Numbered from the stretch's first letter, positions 8,691 through 18,390 are shown. The stretch: 63,299 nucleotides of DNA from Hyphomicrobiales bacterium (GCA_900469445.1 UBXM01000015.1:1-63299), one strand, 5' to 3'. The notes: a model not told the origin generated them from the letters alone. Numbers and translations: made by a program.

Positions 8691-10967
8691 CTAGGTCTCG
8701 ATCCGGACAGGAATAGCCTTCGAGGCAGGCGTTTTGGAAAGCCGATCGTGATGATCGATAGCGTTGAGGATATTGCTTTCCGGATAGTAGGCGCCAATCG
8801 TACCTCGAGGCAGGTTATGGGGGGTAACGATCAGGCCCCCGAGTTCCCGACGTTTTCCATCGCCAAAATCACTGAGCAGTCGGATACTCTGTCCGGCAGA
8901 AAGGCCAGCCGCCGCGATGTCCTCCTCGCACATCAGGACAACATCGCGTGTTCCCTCGACGCCGCGAAAACGGTCTGAATAGCCGTAAATGGTCGTGTTG
9001 AACTGATCGTTGGAGCGCATGGTGACGAGGCGGTATCGGCCGGCGCGGTCTTCAAAGGATAAGGCATTCAGTCGTTCCGGCGTAGTGAACACGGCCCTTT
9101 TCTCTTCCGTATTCCAAATGCGATCATGCGCATCATTGCCCCGATAAAAGCCACCCGGCTGCAACATGCGTTCGTTGTAATCTCTAAAGTCCTTGGGATA
9201 GGTCGCCTCGATGAGATCGCGAACCAGTCCATAGTCGGCTGTCCACTCATCCCATTTCAACTTCGGATTATCGGCAAGCGTGGCCTTGGCGATGCCGGTG
9301 ACGATCGACAATTCGCTTTTGAGAAGCGGCGACGCCGGTGTCCGCTTTCCGATCGAAGCCGAAATATGAGAGAAACTGTCTTCCGTCGTGACTGTCTGGG
9401 ATCCGCTCGCCTGCTTATCCATTTCCAGTCGCGAAAGGCAGGGAAGAATGTAGGCTTGCTTGCCGGGAAACAGATGGCTGCGGTTCAGCTTAGTTGAGAC
9501 CATGACCGTCAGGTCCTGCCTTTCCCAGCTGTGCTCCATCTCCTCCTGCTCCGGAACGGCTCTCAACAGATTGCCGCCGAGACAGACGAAGGCCTTGACC
9601 TCGCCGTTCATAAGACCCTTGACGGCGTCGACGATCGTCAGGCCGTCCTTTGTCGGGGGATCGAAATCGAAAAGCTGCTTGAGCTTGTCCATCGGGATCA
9701 GCTTCGTTTTCTCCGCTACGCCGACGGTTCTCTGTCCCTGGACGTTTGAATGTCCGCGCACAGGACAGCAGCCGGCACCCTCACGGCCGATATTCCCGCG
9801 CAGGAGAAGTAGGTTGACAAGCATGGCGATGTTGAGAGCGCCTTCCGCATGCTGGGTCAGCCCCATACCGTAGACGCCGATGACCCGCTCGGAGCGGATA
9901 TAGATCTCGCCTGCCTTGCGGATGGCCTGTTCCGATAACCCGCTCTCGCGTTCGATGTCCTGCCAATCTGCTTGCCGGACGCAGTCGATGAAGCGTTCGA
10001 AGCCGGTCGTGTGTTCTTCGATGAAATCCACGTCAAGAACCCGCGGCGCTCCGGCGGACAGTGCTGCGTCGTCGGCCTCGATGACTGTCTTGCAAAGACC
10101 GAGGATGGCGGCGATATCGCCGCCCGCCTGCACCTGCAGATATTCATCGGAAATCGCGGTTTCGTTGCCAGTCAGCATGTCGAAGGGGTTTTGCGGATTG
10201 ACGAAGGAGACAAGCCCCTGCTCGATGACCGGATTGAAGGTGACGATACTTGCGCCTCGCTTCTTTGCATCCTGAAGCGGGTGGAGAAAGCGCGGGCTAT
10301 TGGAGCCTGGATTCTGTCCAAAAAAGAAGAACGCGTCGGCTTTTTCGAGGTCTTCCCACACGATGGTGCCGACGGGTGAGCCGATAACGTTGCTCAGGCC
10401 AACCGATGTCGTCTCGTGGCACATGTTGGAGCTCTGCGGAAGATTGTTGGTGCCGAATGCCCTTGCGAGCAGCGCGTAGAGATAGGCAGCTTCGAGACCC
10501 GCGTGGCCGGATGAATAAAATACGGTCGATTCCGGTGTCTGTTTTTTCAACGCCGCGCCGATCTGCTCGAACGCTTCTTCCCACGTGACTTCGACATAGC
10601 GATCCGTACCGCCATCGTACCGCATCGGATGTGTCAGGCGACCGGTCATTTCCAGGTCATGGTCTTTCCACGCCCGCAGCTCGTTGACCGTGTGATCGTT
10701 CCAGAAGTCCGGTGTGCAGCGCGCATTGGTCAGATCCCATAGGGTGGCCTTGGCGCCGTTCTCGCAAAATTCGAAAGGGTGATAGTTGACCGGTTTTGGC
10801 CACGCGCAGGAGACACACATGAAACCGCCCGGCTTGTTCTGGCGGGCAAGCGCCTCGATGGCAGCCGGTGTCGGCCAAGCTTCGCCATAAATGCGCGCGA
10901 TGGATATGAGCGAGCCCCAGCCGCCAGCAGGTCCTTTAGATTCCGGATTTGGGATTTGGTCAGCCAT
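8691..10967 (-). CDS. FdhF/YdeP-family molybdopterin oxidoreductase
   Basis: A 758-residue molybdopterin-dependent oxidoreductase resembling formate dehydrogenase H and E. coli YdeP. The N-terminus has a short Cys motif (FMCVSCAWPKP) in place of a full four-Cys iron-sulfur set. The cofactor region includes SNMCHETTSVGL, where the Cys occupies the position of the molybdenum ligand. The C-terminal molydopterin-binding domain (RLVTMRSNDQFNTTIYGY) is complete. YdeP-type proteins have been linked to acid resistance, but their substrate is uncertain. The gene precedes a formate/nitrite channel gene on the same strand (gap 75 bases in genome order), suggesting joint handling of formate or another small acid. 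Confidence 0.9.
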   Translation of the reverse strand: MADQIPNPESKGPAGGWGSLISIARIYGEAWPTPAAIEALARQNKPGGFMCVSCAWPKPVNYHPFEFCENGAKATLWDLTNARCTPDFWNDHTVNELRAWKDHDLEMTGRLTHPMRYDGGTDRYVEVTWEEAFEQIGAALKKQTPESTVFYSSGHAGLEAAYLYALLARAFGTNNLPQSSNMCHETTSVGLSNVIGSPVGTIVWEDLEKADAFFFFGQNPGSNSPRFLHPLQDAKKRGASIVTFNPVIEQGLVSFVNPQNPFDMLTGNETAISDEYLQVQAGGDIAAILGLCKTVIEADDAALSAGAPRVLDVDFIEEHTTGFERFIDCVRQADWQDIERESGLSEQAIRKAGEIYIRSERVIGVYGMGLTQHAEGALNIAMLVNLLLLRGNIGREGAGCCPVRGHSNVQGQRTVGVAEKTKLIPMDKLKQLFDFDPPTKDGLTIVDAVKGLMNGEVKAFVCLGGNLLRAVPEQEEMEHSWERQDLTVMVSTKLNRSHLFPGKQAYILPCLSRLEMDKQASGSQTVTTEDSFSHISASIGKRTPASPLLKSELSIVTGIAKATLADNPKLKWDEWTADYGLVRDLIEATYPKDFRDYNERMLQPGGFYRGNDAHDRIWNTEEKRAVFTTPERLNALSFEDRAGRYRLVTMRSNDQFNTTIYGYSDRFRGVEGTRDVVLMCEEDIAAAGLSAGQSIRLLSDFGDGKRRELGGLIVTPHNLPRGTIGAYYPESNILNAIDHHDRLSKTPASKAIPVRIET

Positions 10968-11042
10968 GAGGTCTCCTCGTCAATTATTGCATTCGTGCCT
11001 CGGCAGGATGGGCTCGCTCACCTGCACGAGTGGGACTGTCGG

Positions 11043-11924
11043 TCAGGCTTGCGCCACTTTTCGGTATGCTGCGTGATAGGCCAGGGCGAGCAGCGCGCCA
11101 CCGATCACGTTTCCGATCGTTGCAGGAACGAGATTTGCCCCGATATCTGTAAAAGTGATGACCGTGTTTGTCTGATCCATCAGCGATTGCGCGATGAACG
11201 CGTAGGACAGGAGATACATGTTTGCTATTGAATGCTCGAAACCGGCCGCAACGAACGCAGCCACGGGCAACAATAGACCGAAAATCTTCTGGGTAACGGT
11301 CTGTCCGGCATAAGCAAGCCAGACTGCAAGGCAGACGAGAAGGTTGGCGAGAATCCCGCTCGCTGCCGTTGTTGCGAAACCCTTCGTTGTCTTGGTTTCC
11401 GCCAGTTCCATGGCGGCACGGCCGATCGCCCCGTCGCCTGCCTCGTGAAAGCCTGCCAAGGCTGCGGTTGCGGCCAGGAGAACGGCGCCGCAAAAGTTCG
11501 CGATATAGACGATGCCCAAGGCACGTATTGCCTTGGGCGCCGGTATCTGACCCGCCGCCATTGGACCGATCATAAGGGTATTGCCGGTGAAAAGTTCTGC
11601 GCCGGCGACCAGGACCAATGCGAGGCCCACGGAAAATACCAGGCCGGCTAGCACCTGACCGACCCCGAACGGCATGGCGTCCGCGCCAGCAAGGGCGACT
11701 GTCGCAAAAAGCCCACCCAGACCGATATAGATACCTGCAAGTGTACCCAGCAATATCATGTTCGAGAGGGGAAGATTGGCTTTGTCCCGGCAAACCGCGA
11801 ACACGGTCTCATACAATTCGTCTGGTTGCGGCAAAGAGGCGTTGTCAGGCATCTGGTCCCCATCATCAGGCATGGCGTCTAAGTGAGTGTGATGGTGCAA
11901 CGATCCGAATGAGAGGAAGGTCAA
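11043..11924 (-). CDS. Formate/nitrite transporter family (FocA/NirC-type) channel
   Basis: A pentameric small-anion channel subunit with six membrane segments. The family motifs AELFTGNTL and GFEHSIANMYL (filter and Omega-loop regions) are present. The first 17 residues are low in homology, so the ATG at 11873 (MPDDGDQ) is an alternative start. It lies upstream of the YdeP-like oxidoreductase on the same strand, supporting a unit that moves and oxidises formate, though the family also passes nitrite, acetate or hydrosulfide. Channel family is firm, substrate is inferred. Confidence 0.9.
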   Translation of the reverse strand: MTFLSFGSLHHHTHLDAMPDDGDQMPDNASLPQPDELYETVFAVCRDKANLPLSNMILLGTLAGIYIGLGGLFATVALAGADAMPFGVGQVLAGLVFSVGLALVLVAGAELFTGNTLMIGPMAAGQIPAPKAIRALGIVYIANFCGAVLLAATAALAGFHEAGDGAIGRAAMELAETKTTKGFATTAASGILANLLVCLAVWLAYAGQTVTQKIFGLLLPVAAFVAAGFEHSIANMYLLSYAFIAQSLMDQTNTVITFTDIGANLVPATIGNVIGGALLALAYHAAYRKVAQA

Positions 11925-11978
11925 TCGCGAAGGAACACGATGTCGTGAAGGGTGATCGTGACCGACATTCCGATTTGA

Positions 11979-12323
11979 TCACAAAGGGCAAAGCGTCAGC
12001 CAGAAAACTCCGGCGAAACAGAATGCAGAAGAGAATATTGCGCCTATGGCAACATAGGTTTTGACGTCATCAAGAAACGTCGAGGTTTCCAAGGCGGCTG
12101 TCAGCGTGTTTCTTCTGCGCAGCCATGCGAGCGTACCGACGATCGCAACTAGGCCTATGATTACCAGCACGATAAGGATGAAACGGAGCGGTGATCGCCA
12201 GAACGCGATCTCGTCATTATGCCAACCCACGCTGCAGCCGGTAGCCTGGGTGGCATAAACAAGCAGGAAGGTGCCGCTCCACACAACGAAAGCCAGGATG
12301 ACGAGTAAAAGGGGATGGCGCAT
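11979..12323 (-). CDS. Small membrane protein of the cytochrome oxidase operon
   Basis: A 114-residue protein with three predicted membrane helices (residues about 5-25, 48-70, 88-110). Its ATG directly follows the TGA of the oxidase subunit gene with no gap, so it is translationally linked to the oxidase. I do not recognise a family; a small accessory subunit or assembly helper is the reasonable inference. Confidence 0.7.
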   Translation of the reverse strand: MRHPLLLVILAFVVWSGTFLLVYATQATGCSVGWHNDEIAFWRSPLRFILIVLVIIGLVAIVGTLAWLRRRNTLTAALETSTFLDDVKTYVAIGAIFSSAFCFAGVFWLTLCPL

Positions 12324-14837
12324 TCACAGCCCTCCGCCATGGACCAGACTGTCTAGCAACAGGCAAAAGCCGACCGCCCCAAAACCGGAAGCGGCCGAAT
12401 AATCGTGCCAAAGCCCGCCGATTTTGAGATCGAGCGCCCGCACCGACATGTCGTGATCGCGCAGGGCTCTCCATAGGGCATGCGCGGCGAAGATCGAGCC
12501 GACCACGCCGTGCAGAGTGACGTAGCAAAAAACAACAAACAACGAAGCGGTGGCGGCGTGGACCGATGCGGGAGCCAGCGAGTAGAATGCGATGGAGATG
12601 AATAATCCGGTCGAGATCAGGTATCCTGCAAAAGCCAGTCCATTGCCAACGAGCGACATGTGCGCAGACTTCTTCGATATCCTGCTGCCGAGTGAACCAA
12701 GGCTCATGGTGGTTGCGGCCAGTATCAAAAGCCACAGATTGGGGTTCTGAACGTTTTCCGGCGGCCAATTGGGCGCCGAGATCCAGAGAAAGAGGCAACC
12801 GAAGAGGAGCGAGATATAGAGCGTTGCGTCGGCGACGAGTGTCAGCACCATGGCAAGATAGGAAGGCGGGCTTTCTGCACGAATGTGGACGGGAACCGTT
12901 TCGCCATGACCGATCGGCACGGCGTCATCGTCGAAGGAGGAGGGGCCTGACCGCGACCATAGACAGAAGCAAAGGATGACGGCCGAAAGCGCGACGGGAG
13001 TAGCCCAGTAGAACTTGAAAAGCATCAACAGGAAGAAGCTACCTGTTGCGACCGCGGTCCAGAACGGCAGAAATGTCTGGCGCGGCAAGAGAACGAGTTG
13101 TTCGGGTTCTCCGGTTACCGAATTGACGCCCAGCACCTCCATTCGGTCATCACGTGGAATGCCCAGATAGCCTCGCCCTGCGGCAAGGTGCGGGCCGATG
13201 ACGTCTGGATCGAGAAGGTCGGCTCGGTTGTCGATCCGTGGAATGGATGCGAAATTATAGGGTGGCGGTGGCGTCGGCATAGCCCATTCGAGCGTGCCGG
13301 CCTTCCACGGATTGCGCCTGAAGGCGCGGCCGAACTTGAAGAGAAGGATGAAGTCGAGCGCCACGAGAGCAAAACCCATTGCCATGACGAAGCTTCCCAT
13401 CGACGACACGAAGTTGAGGACCTCCCAACCGAATTCGGGGGGGTACTCGAAGATCCGGCGGGGCATGCCGCGCAGTCCGGTAAGGTGCATGAAGAAAAAG
13501 GTGACGTTGAAGCCGATGAAGATCATCCAGAACGCCGCATGCGAGAGATGCTGCACGGGCTGCTTTCCCGTCAGATGCGGCACCCAATAATAGGCCATGG
13601 CCAGCATGGGAAAGATGAAGCCGCCGACCAGCACATAATGCAGGTGGGCGACAACGAAGTGTGTGTCATGGGCCTGCCAGTCGAAGGGAACCATGGCGAG
13701 CATAACGCCGGTCAGGCCGCCGATCACGAAGACGAAGAAGAAACCGAAAATGTGCAGCATCGGTATGGAGAAGCGCGGGCGGCCGTGGGCGAGCGTCGCA
13801 AGCCAGGCAAAGATCTGGATTGCTGTCGGTATGGCCACCAATGCGCTCGCAGCGGAAAAGAACGACAGCGCCACATGGGGTATGCCGACCGTGTACATGT
13901 GATGGACCCACAGGCCGAAAGAGAGAAACGCCATCGACACGATCGCCGCGACGATCATCCGGTAACCGGCGAGTGGCGTGCCGGCAAGCACCGGCAGGAT
14001 GGTCGAGATCGCCCCCGCTGCAGGCAGGAAGATGATGTAGACCTCGGGATGGCCGAAAAGCCAGAACAGGTGCTGCCACAGAAGCGGATCGCCGCCGCGC
14101 GTCGGATCGAAGAAGGGAAGGTCGAAAGCACGCTCCACCTCGAGCAGGATCGAGCCGAGGATCAGTGGCGGGAAACCGATCAGCATCATTGTCGCGACCA
14201 CGAGCATGTACCAGGCGAAGATCGGCATGCGGTCGAGCGACATGCCGGGCGCCCGGATTTTCATGATCGTGACGATGATTTCCACGGCTGCGGAAAGCGC
14301 GGAAATCTCCACGAACGTGATGCCGAGCAGCCAAACGTCGGAATTGATGCCTGGCGCATAGACCGAGGACGACAGCGGCGTGTACATGAACCAGCCGCTG
14401 TTGGGCGCGACACCGGCCAGAAGCGCTCCGATCAGGATCATACCGCCAAACAGGTAACACCAGTAGCCGTAGGCGCCGAGCCGCGGAAAGGCGAGGTCGC
14501 GAGTGCCGAGCAGTTTTGGCAGAAGATAGATCGCCATGCCTTCGAAGAAAGGTATCGCAAACAGGAACATCATGATCGTGCCGTGCATGGTGAAGACCTG
14601 GCCATAGGTCTCGGCGTCCATGAATACGCTTTGCGACGAAGCGAGCTGCGTACGGATCAGCATCGCCAGAACGCCGCCGATCGCGAAGAATACCAGGGCC
14701 GTCAGCATGAAGCGGACGCCGATCACGTTATGATTGACGGCGGCGAGGCGGCCCCAGCCCGGCTTCGTTCCCCAGATGCGATCCAACGCTTTATGCAGCG
14801 CGATGGGGTTATGATGGATCGACTGGTTCTCAGTCAT
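12324..14837 (-). CDS. Cytochrome c oxidase subunit I fused to subunit III
   Basis: An 837-residue fused subunit of a heme-copper oxidase. Residues 1-550 are subunit I: heme ligand His in FTMHGTIMMF, GHPEVY near residue 262 (CuB His and crosslinked Tyr), the CuB His-His near 311 (WVHHMYTVG) and HDTHFVVAHLHY near 390. From about residue 640 a subunit III-like helix set begins (PPSYLAMVLTLVADATLYI). This arrangement is known from caa3-type oxidases of rhizobia and other bacteria. It pumps protons while reducing oxygen at the inner membrane. Its start overlaps the stop of coxB by 8 bases. No haem or copper assembly genes are next to it. Confidence 0.93.
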   Translation of the reverse strand: MTENQSIHHNPIALHKALDRIWGTKPGWGRLAAVNHNVIGVRFMLTALVFFAIGGVLAMLIRTQLASSQSVFMDAETYGQVFTMHGTIMMFLFAIPFFEGMAIYLLPKLLGTRDLAFPRLGAYGYWCYLFGGMILIGALLAGVAPNSGWFMYTPLSSSVYAPGINSDVWLLGITFVEISALSAAVEIIVTIMKIRAPGMSLDRMPIFAWYMLVVATMMLIGFPPLILGSILLEVERAFDLPFFDPTRGGDPLLWQHLFWLFGHPEVYIIFLPAAGAISTILPVLAGTPLAGYRMIVAAIVSMAFLSFGLWVHHMYTVGIPHVALSFFSAASALVAIPTAIQIFAWLATLAHGRPRFSIPMLHIFGFFFVFVIGGLTGVMLAMVPFDWQAHDTHFVVAHLHYVLVGGFIFPMLAMAYYWVPHLTGKQPVQHLSHAAFWMIFIGFNVTFFFMHLTGLRGMPRRIFEYPPEFGWEVLNFVSSMGSFVMAMGFALVALDFILLFKFGRAFRRNPWKAGTLEWAMPTPPPPYNFASIPRIDNRADLLDPDVIGPHLAAGRGYLGIPRDDRMEVLGVNSVTGEPEQLVLLPRQTFLPFWTAVATGSFFLLMLFKFYWATPVALSAVILCFCLWSRSGPSSFDDDAVPIGHGETVPVHIRAESPPSYLAMVLTLVADATLYISLLFGCLFLWISAPNWPPENVQNPNLWLLILAATTMSLGSLGSRISKKSAHMSLVGNGLAFAGYLISTGLFISIAFYSLAPASVHAATASLFVVFCYVTLHGVVGSIFAAHALWRALRDHDMSVRALDLKIGGLWHDYSAASGFGAVGFCLLLDSLVHGGGL

Positions 14838-15546
14838 GGCGAAATCCCCCGGTCACGACTTCGCGGAAATCCTCTTGGCGGTGGGCCTGCACCTCGAACT
14901 GCATGCCGGCATGCCCGGTGCCGCAATATTCCGAACATATGCCGCCATATCTCCCTGGCTGATCGGCGCGGATGCGCAGGCGATTGGAATGGCCCGGAAC
15001 GGCGTCGATCTTGCCGCCGAGGCGGGGGACCCAAAAACTGTGAATGACGTCCTCGCTTTCGGCAATGATTTCGACAGTGCGGCCCGCCGGGATGTGCAGG
15101 AGATCGGTGTGAACCGGGCTGCCGGACACCGAGGGGTATGAGAACTGCCATTGCCACATGCGGCCGGTCGCGCGGATCTCCAACACTTCGTCGGCCTCAC
15201 TTACGGCCCCCTTCAGCAAAAATTCACCCTCGGCAAAAGCGTAGAAGGTCAAACCCGTCAATACAGGCAATGGCAATACCAGGCCGCCAAGGATGATCCA
15301 TCGCGTTTGCGAGACACCGCGGCCAAAACGGGGAACAAGAACGGCGGCGAGAAACAGTCCTAAGACGAGGGTGAACAACGCAAACGAACCCCAGAGCATC
15401 GCCCACCAGAGGCTGGCGATCGAGGCTGCCGACGGACCGGCAGGATCAAGTGCCGAGAAGTCGCCGCTGCAGCCGCCGAGCGGCAGCAGGATGCCCGCGC
15501 AGCACAGACGGCGGAACCAATCCTTTGTTCCGGGACTTTGCCGGAT
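14830..15546 (-). CDS. Cytochrome c oxidase subunit II (lipoprotein), start unresolved
   Basis: The protein carries a lipobox (LPLGGCSG), two membrane helices and a periplasmic cupredoxin domain with the CuA site CSEYCGTGHAGM (C-x3-C-x3-H-x2-M). It accepts electrons from cytochrome c and hands them to the coxA-type subunit downstream. The frame is open far upstream, but no ATG, GTG or TTG occurs at a sensible distance before the lipobox; candidates are an ATC (15546), ATT (15558) or CTG (15507). The next ATG upstream would add about 40 unlikely residues antisense to the DUF2231 gene. A non-standard start or a small indel is possible. No canonical c-type haem motif (CxxCH) is visible. Confidence 0.85.
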   Translation of the reverse strand: MRQSPGTKDWFRRLCCAGILLPLGGCSGDFSALDPAGPSAASIASLWWAMLWGSFALFTLVLGLFLAAVLVPRFGRGVSQTRWIILGGLVLPLPVLTGLTFYAFAEGEFLLKGAVSEADEVLEIRATGRMWQWQFSYPSVSGSPVHTDLLHIPAGRTVEIIAESEDVIHSFWVPRLGGKIDAVPGHSNRLRIRADQPGRYGGICSEYCGTGHAGMQFEVQAHRQEDFREVVTGGFRHD

Positions 15547-15558
15547 AAAGGGAGAAAT

Positions 15559-16062
15559 GTGTTGGAAAAAGCGACTAAGGCCGAAAACCCCGTCATTTCG
15601 AAGATCGAAGAGAAGGATGCCAGCTCGACGGTTGCTGTTGCCGGTCACCCGCTTCATGCAATGAGCGTGCATTTCCCGATCGCGCTTGCCTTCGTGACAC
15701 TGGCGGTCGATCTGCTTTTCTGGTGGTCGGCTGATCCGTTCTGGCTGCGGGTCGGTCTTTGGAGCTCCGGCGGGGTGTTCTTTTTCGGGCTCGCGGCAGG
15801 ACTGGTGGGCACGATCGAGCTTCTTGCGGTACCAGGCATCCGGGAACGGGTGGCGAGTTGGGCGCATGCGATCGCTGCGATAACACTCATCGCCTTCGCC
15901 GGCCTCAACTGGGGTCTGCGGGTGACCGGGGCGGCGGACGTGCTGCCGCATGGTCTGCTCGTTTCTCTCCTGACCTGTTTCATGACAGGGATGGCCGGTT
16001 GGCATGGGGGCAAGCTCATTTTCGATCACGGTGTCGGCCTCATGGTATCGGCCAAGGACTGA
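15559..16062 (+). CDS. DUF2231 membrane protein
   Basis: About 167 residues with four membrane helices; the sequence HPLHAMSVHFPIALAF is the DUF2231 signature. A GGGAG ribosome-binding site at 15549 supports a GTG (15559) or TTG (15562) start. DUF2231 proteins commonly sit next to oxidase or haem-related genes, as here, divergent from coxB. Molecular role unknown. Its 3' end overlaps the convergent CopD-like gene by 23 bases. Confidence 0.8.
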   Translation: MLEKATKAENPVISKIEEKDASSTVAVAGHPLHAMSVHFPIALAFVTLAVDLLFWWSADPFWLRVGLWSSGGVFFFGLAAGLVGTIELLAVPGIRERVASWAHAIAAITLIAFAGLNWGLRVTGAADVLPHGLLVSLLTCFMTGMAGWHGGKLIFDHGVGLMVSAKD

Positions 16063-16543
16063 AACGCTCAGCAAGAGCCTTCAACCCACCCGGACGCGTT
16101 AATTCTACCGGAAGCTCGAATTCGACAGATGGTTTGGCCAGGGCGATAAACACGATGGCGATGACGAAAACCGACGTTACCACAGTGGCAAAGACGAACC
16201 GCCAAACCGGGTATACTTCGCCTTCCTTAAAGAGCCTGATGATTATCAGCCCTGTTAGAATATGGGTGATGACCAGAAAGCCGACGAAGAGCAGCTTTAT
16301 GAAAAACCATGGCGCATAGGTCTGCTGCCCAAAAATGAGTGCGGTTCCGCTCAAGACCGCAAGGAACGCGGCCGGCGAGATGATCGTCACATAGGCATAT
16401 CGGACGATCATCTGCAGACGATAAAGCGCTTCCTTATCCTTCACATTCGCCCGTTGCACATAAAGGCCGGGCAGGCTGATCAATCCTGCTGCCCAGATCG
16501 AAATCGTTGTGATGTGGAGGAATTTTAAAAACGCTATGATCAA
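16040..16543 (-). CDS. CopD/HemJ-like membrane protein
   Basis: About 167 residues with four membrane helices. The first (FLKFLHITTISIWAAGL) and third helices resemble HemJ/CopD-type proteins, with His and Trp at the expected spots. The start is taken at TTG 16543 because homology begins there; a longer frame reaches 16696 but its N-terminus looks non-coding. HemJ relatives oxidise protoporphyrinogen and CopD relatives affect copper; both would suit a neighbour of a haem-copper oxidase. Role inferred only. Confidence 0.7.
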   Translation of the reverse strand: MIIAFLKFLHITTISIWAAGLISLPGLYVQRANVKDKEALYRLQMIVRYAYVTIISPAAFLAVLSGTALIFGQQTYAPWFFIKLLFVGFLVITHILTGLIIIRLFKEGEVYPVWRFVFATVVTSVFVIAIVFIALAKPSVEFELPVELTRPGGLKALAERFSPWPIP

Positions 16544-16659
16544 TGCCGGCCCGATGGTGCGCGTGTCCGCTGTTAGCTTGGTTAGATGGGGCCGAGGTGA
16601 GGTGCGTCCAGAACACAAACTCGTGAAAACAGCGGCCGGACAGTCTCCGGTCCTGCCTC

Positions 16660-16684
16660 GGAACAGATGCTGGGATCTATCGTT
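16660..16684 (+). promoter_or_regulatory. EcfG/RpoE2-type promoter for exoD
   Basis: The sequence reads GGAAC, 16 bases, CGTT, an exact general-stress promoter match, 34 bases upstream of the exoD start on the same strand. Confidence 0.75.
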
Positions 16685-16717
16685 CTTCGGTGGCAATCGA
16701 TAAATCGGTGAGGCTGA

Positions 16718-17326
16718 ATGACCGCGACCGAAACTGACACGTTCCGAAAACAGGGTGGGCTCGCCCAGCTAATCTACGGTATCCATTCACTCGCAGACTC
16801 GACAGATGCATTGACAGTACATGACATACGCGATGAAATCGGGGAGCGGAGTTTCGGGCCGTTCCTGATTATACCCGCGATAATCGAAATCAGCCCTATC
16901 GGCGGCATACCCGGCCTGCCGACAGTCATTGCGGTCGTCATCTGTATCTTTGCGATCCAGATCCTTTGCGGCCGCAAGCATCTTTGGCTGCCTCAAGCGG
17001 TCGAACGCCGAACTGTCGATGGCCGAAGACTGTCGGCAGGGCTTGCGAAGATTGAGCCGTTATCCCGATGGATTGACAAGGTTGTTCGTTCGCGCCTGGA
17101 ATGGGCTACGAAGCCACCTTACCTTCAAGGCATAGCATTCCTTGTCATCGCATTATGCGCCACAGTACCGCCTCTTGAACTGATTCCGTTTGCGAGCACT
17201 GTGCCGATGGGGGCGATTGTCTTCCTGGGACTGGCATTGCTGGCTCGTGACGGTCTGCTTGCCTGCATTGCCGGTGTGATGTCCATCGCAACAGCATATC
17301 TGGTCTATACGGCGATGGTCGCATGA
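16718..17326 (+). CDS. exoD: ExoD-family membrane protein
   Basis: A 202-residue ExoD protein with a cytoplasmic N-terminus and several membrane segments. The conserved block FGPFLIIPAIIEISPIGGIPG is present. In S. meliloti, exoD mutants are alkali-sensitive and make less exopolysaccharide; the biochemical activity is unknown. A perfect EcfG-type promoter precedes it, so it is probably stress-induced. Several exoD paralogues are usual in rhizobia. Confidence 0.88.
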   Translation: MTATETDTFRKQGGLAQLIYGIHSLADSTDALTVHDIRDEIGERSFGPFLIIPAIIEISPIGGIPGLPTVIAVVICIFAIQILCGRKHLWLPQAVERRTVDGRRLSAGLAKIEPLSRWIDKVVRSRLEWATKPPYLQGIAFLVIALCATVPPLELIPFASTVPMGAIVFLGLALLARDGLLACIAGVMSIATAYLVYTAMVA

Positions 17327-17359
17327 TCCCACATCTTGAGTTCCGGACCATGCAGCTAC

Positions 17360-18005
17360 TCCTATGCGTCGTTTCCGAGACACGACGAAAAAGGCCCCGT
17401 TGAAGTTCGGACGAGCCATAAGGCTTCGCGACGCAGGCGGCATCGACCGGTGCGTGGGCAACAACTTGTCGTAGCCGCTCGCGAACACGATCCCGAGTTC
17501 CGGTCGTACCGCCCGCAGCATGTTCGCAAGTGTGGTGCCATCCTGATCGGAAAGCCGGACGTCGGTGATGAGAATGTCGAAGGGCCCGTTATTGGCTATG
17601 GCCAGGCTTCTGCCGCATCGCCAGCCTCAAGCACACAGTGTCCGAAGCTTTCGAGCATTTCGGCGTTATTCATCCGGATCAGGCCGTCGTCTTCGACGGG
17701 GAGTATGCGCAGCTTGCGGTCGGGTTCGCCTTCATCGACGGCTGCTGGCGTGGGCCGCGGAGTTGCGGATAGCCTTGACTGCTGGACGCGATTGGCGAGC
17801 ATCTGCCTTACCTTGCGCGCCAGAGATTAACGCGTATGGGGCTGAAAAGCAGTTCCATGCCCGGGTCCAGCCGACCTCTGTAAACGATCCGATTCTCGGT
17901 ATATCCAGAGGTTAGAGAAACACGACCCGGGCCGACGTCTACGGTCAGCTCGCCTTGTGCGTTAATGGCGTCACGCGAGGCAATCCCAAAAACCGCCGAC
18001 AACAA
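17360..18005 (-). pseudogene. Remnant of a hybrid kinase: two tandem receiver domains
   Basis: Pieces in different frames rebuild the C-terminal end of a receiver (LTSGYTENRIVYRGRLDPGM, then LARKVRQMLANRV after a frameshift), a linker, and a second receiver (ILPVEDDGLIRMNNAEML, then, after another frameshift near 17596, GPFDILITDVRLSDQDGTTL and GIVFASGYDKL). This order is typical of rhizobial hybrid sensor kinases ending in receivers. No kinase domain is left upstream and the end runs antisense into exoD, so the gene is dead. It once relayed a phosphate signal; the target is unknown. Confidence 0.75.
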
Positions 18006-18390
18006 TTGTTTCTATTTCGATCGCCTCCCGATCGACCGGCCCAACATGTCGTCCATATGCGGACGAGCGACCGATCCGACGCGCCATCTCGCAAAGTGGC
18101 CGGAATGTCAGTGTGATGGTTTTGGGCATCCATAATTAGTGGGATCAGTGGAATGAGAGATCAATTAAACTGCTAGGAGCATGAACACTGTCACCAGCGG
18201 AGACGCTCGGATCAGCTGTGTGCCTGCGCTGCGAATGTCACAACCTCTCTTTGCCGTCAGGGGTGGAGGTGTTCTAAAAGTCAATCGCAAAACCGCTTGC
18301 AAGCATGGATGATGTGGAGACCGTGAAAAGCCTTGGGCGTTAGAAGAACATGGCTTTCGGGGCAGACGGCCGTCCGGGATCCGCGCCGTT
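18006..18390. other. Gene-free stretch
   Basis: About 385 bases with no frame I can support on either strand. It may hold decayed kinase sequence from the remnant next to it. No repeat or RNA element was recognised. Confidence 0.4.

Noticed and set aside
13098..15047. A 649-codon frame on the plus strand
   Set aside because: It is the exact antisense of the oxidase genes, rich in His, Arg, Asp and Glu with no homology; a by-product of codon bias in a GC-rich gene.
15547..16074. N-terminal extension of coxB to an ATG at 16074
   Set aside because: It would add about 175 residues antisense to the DUF2231 gene ahead of a lipoprotein signal; not credible.
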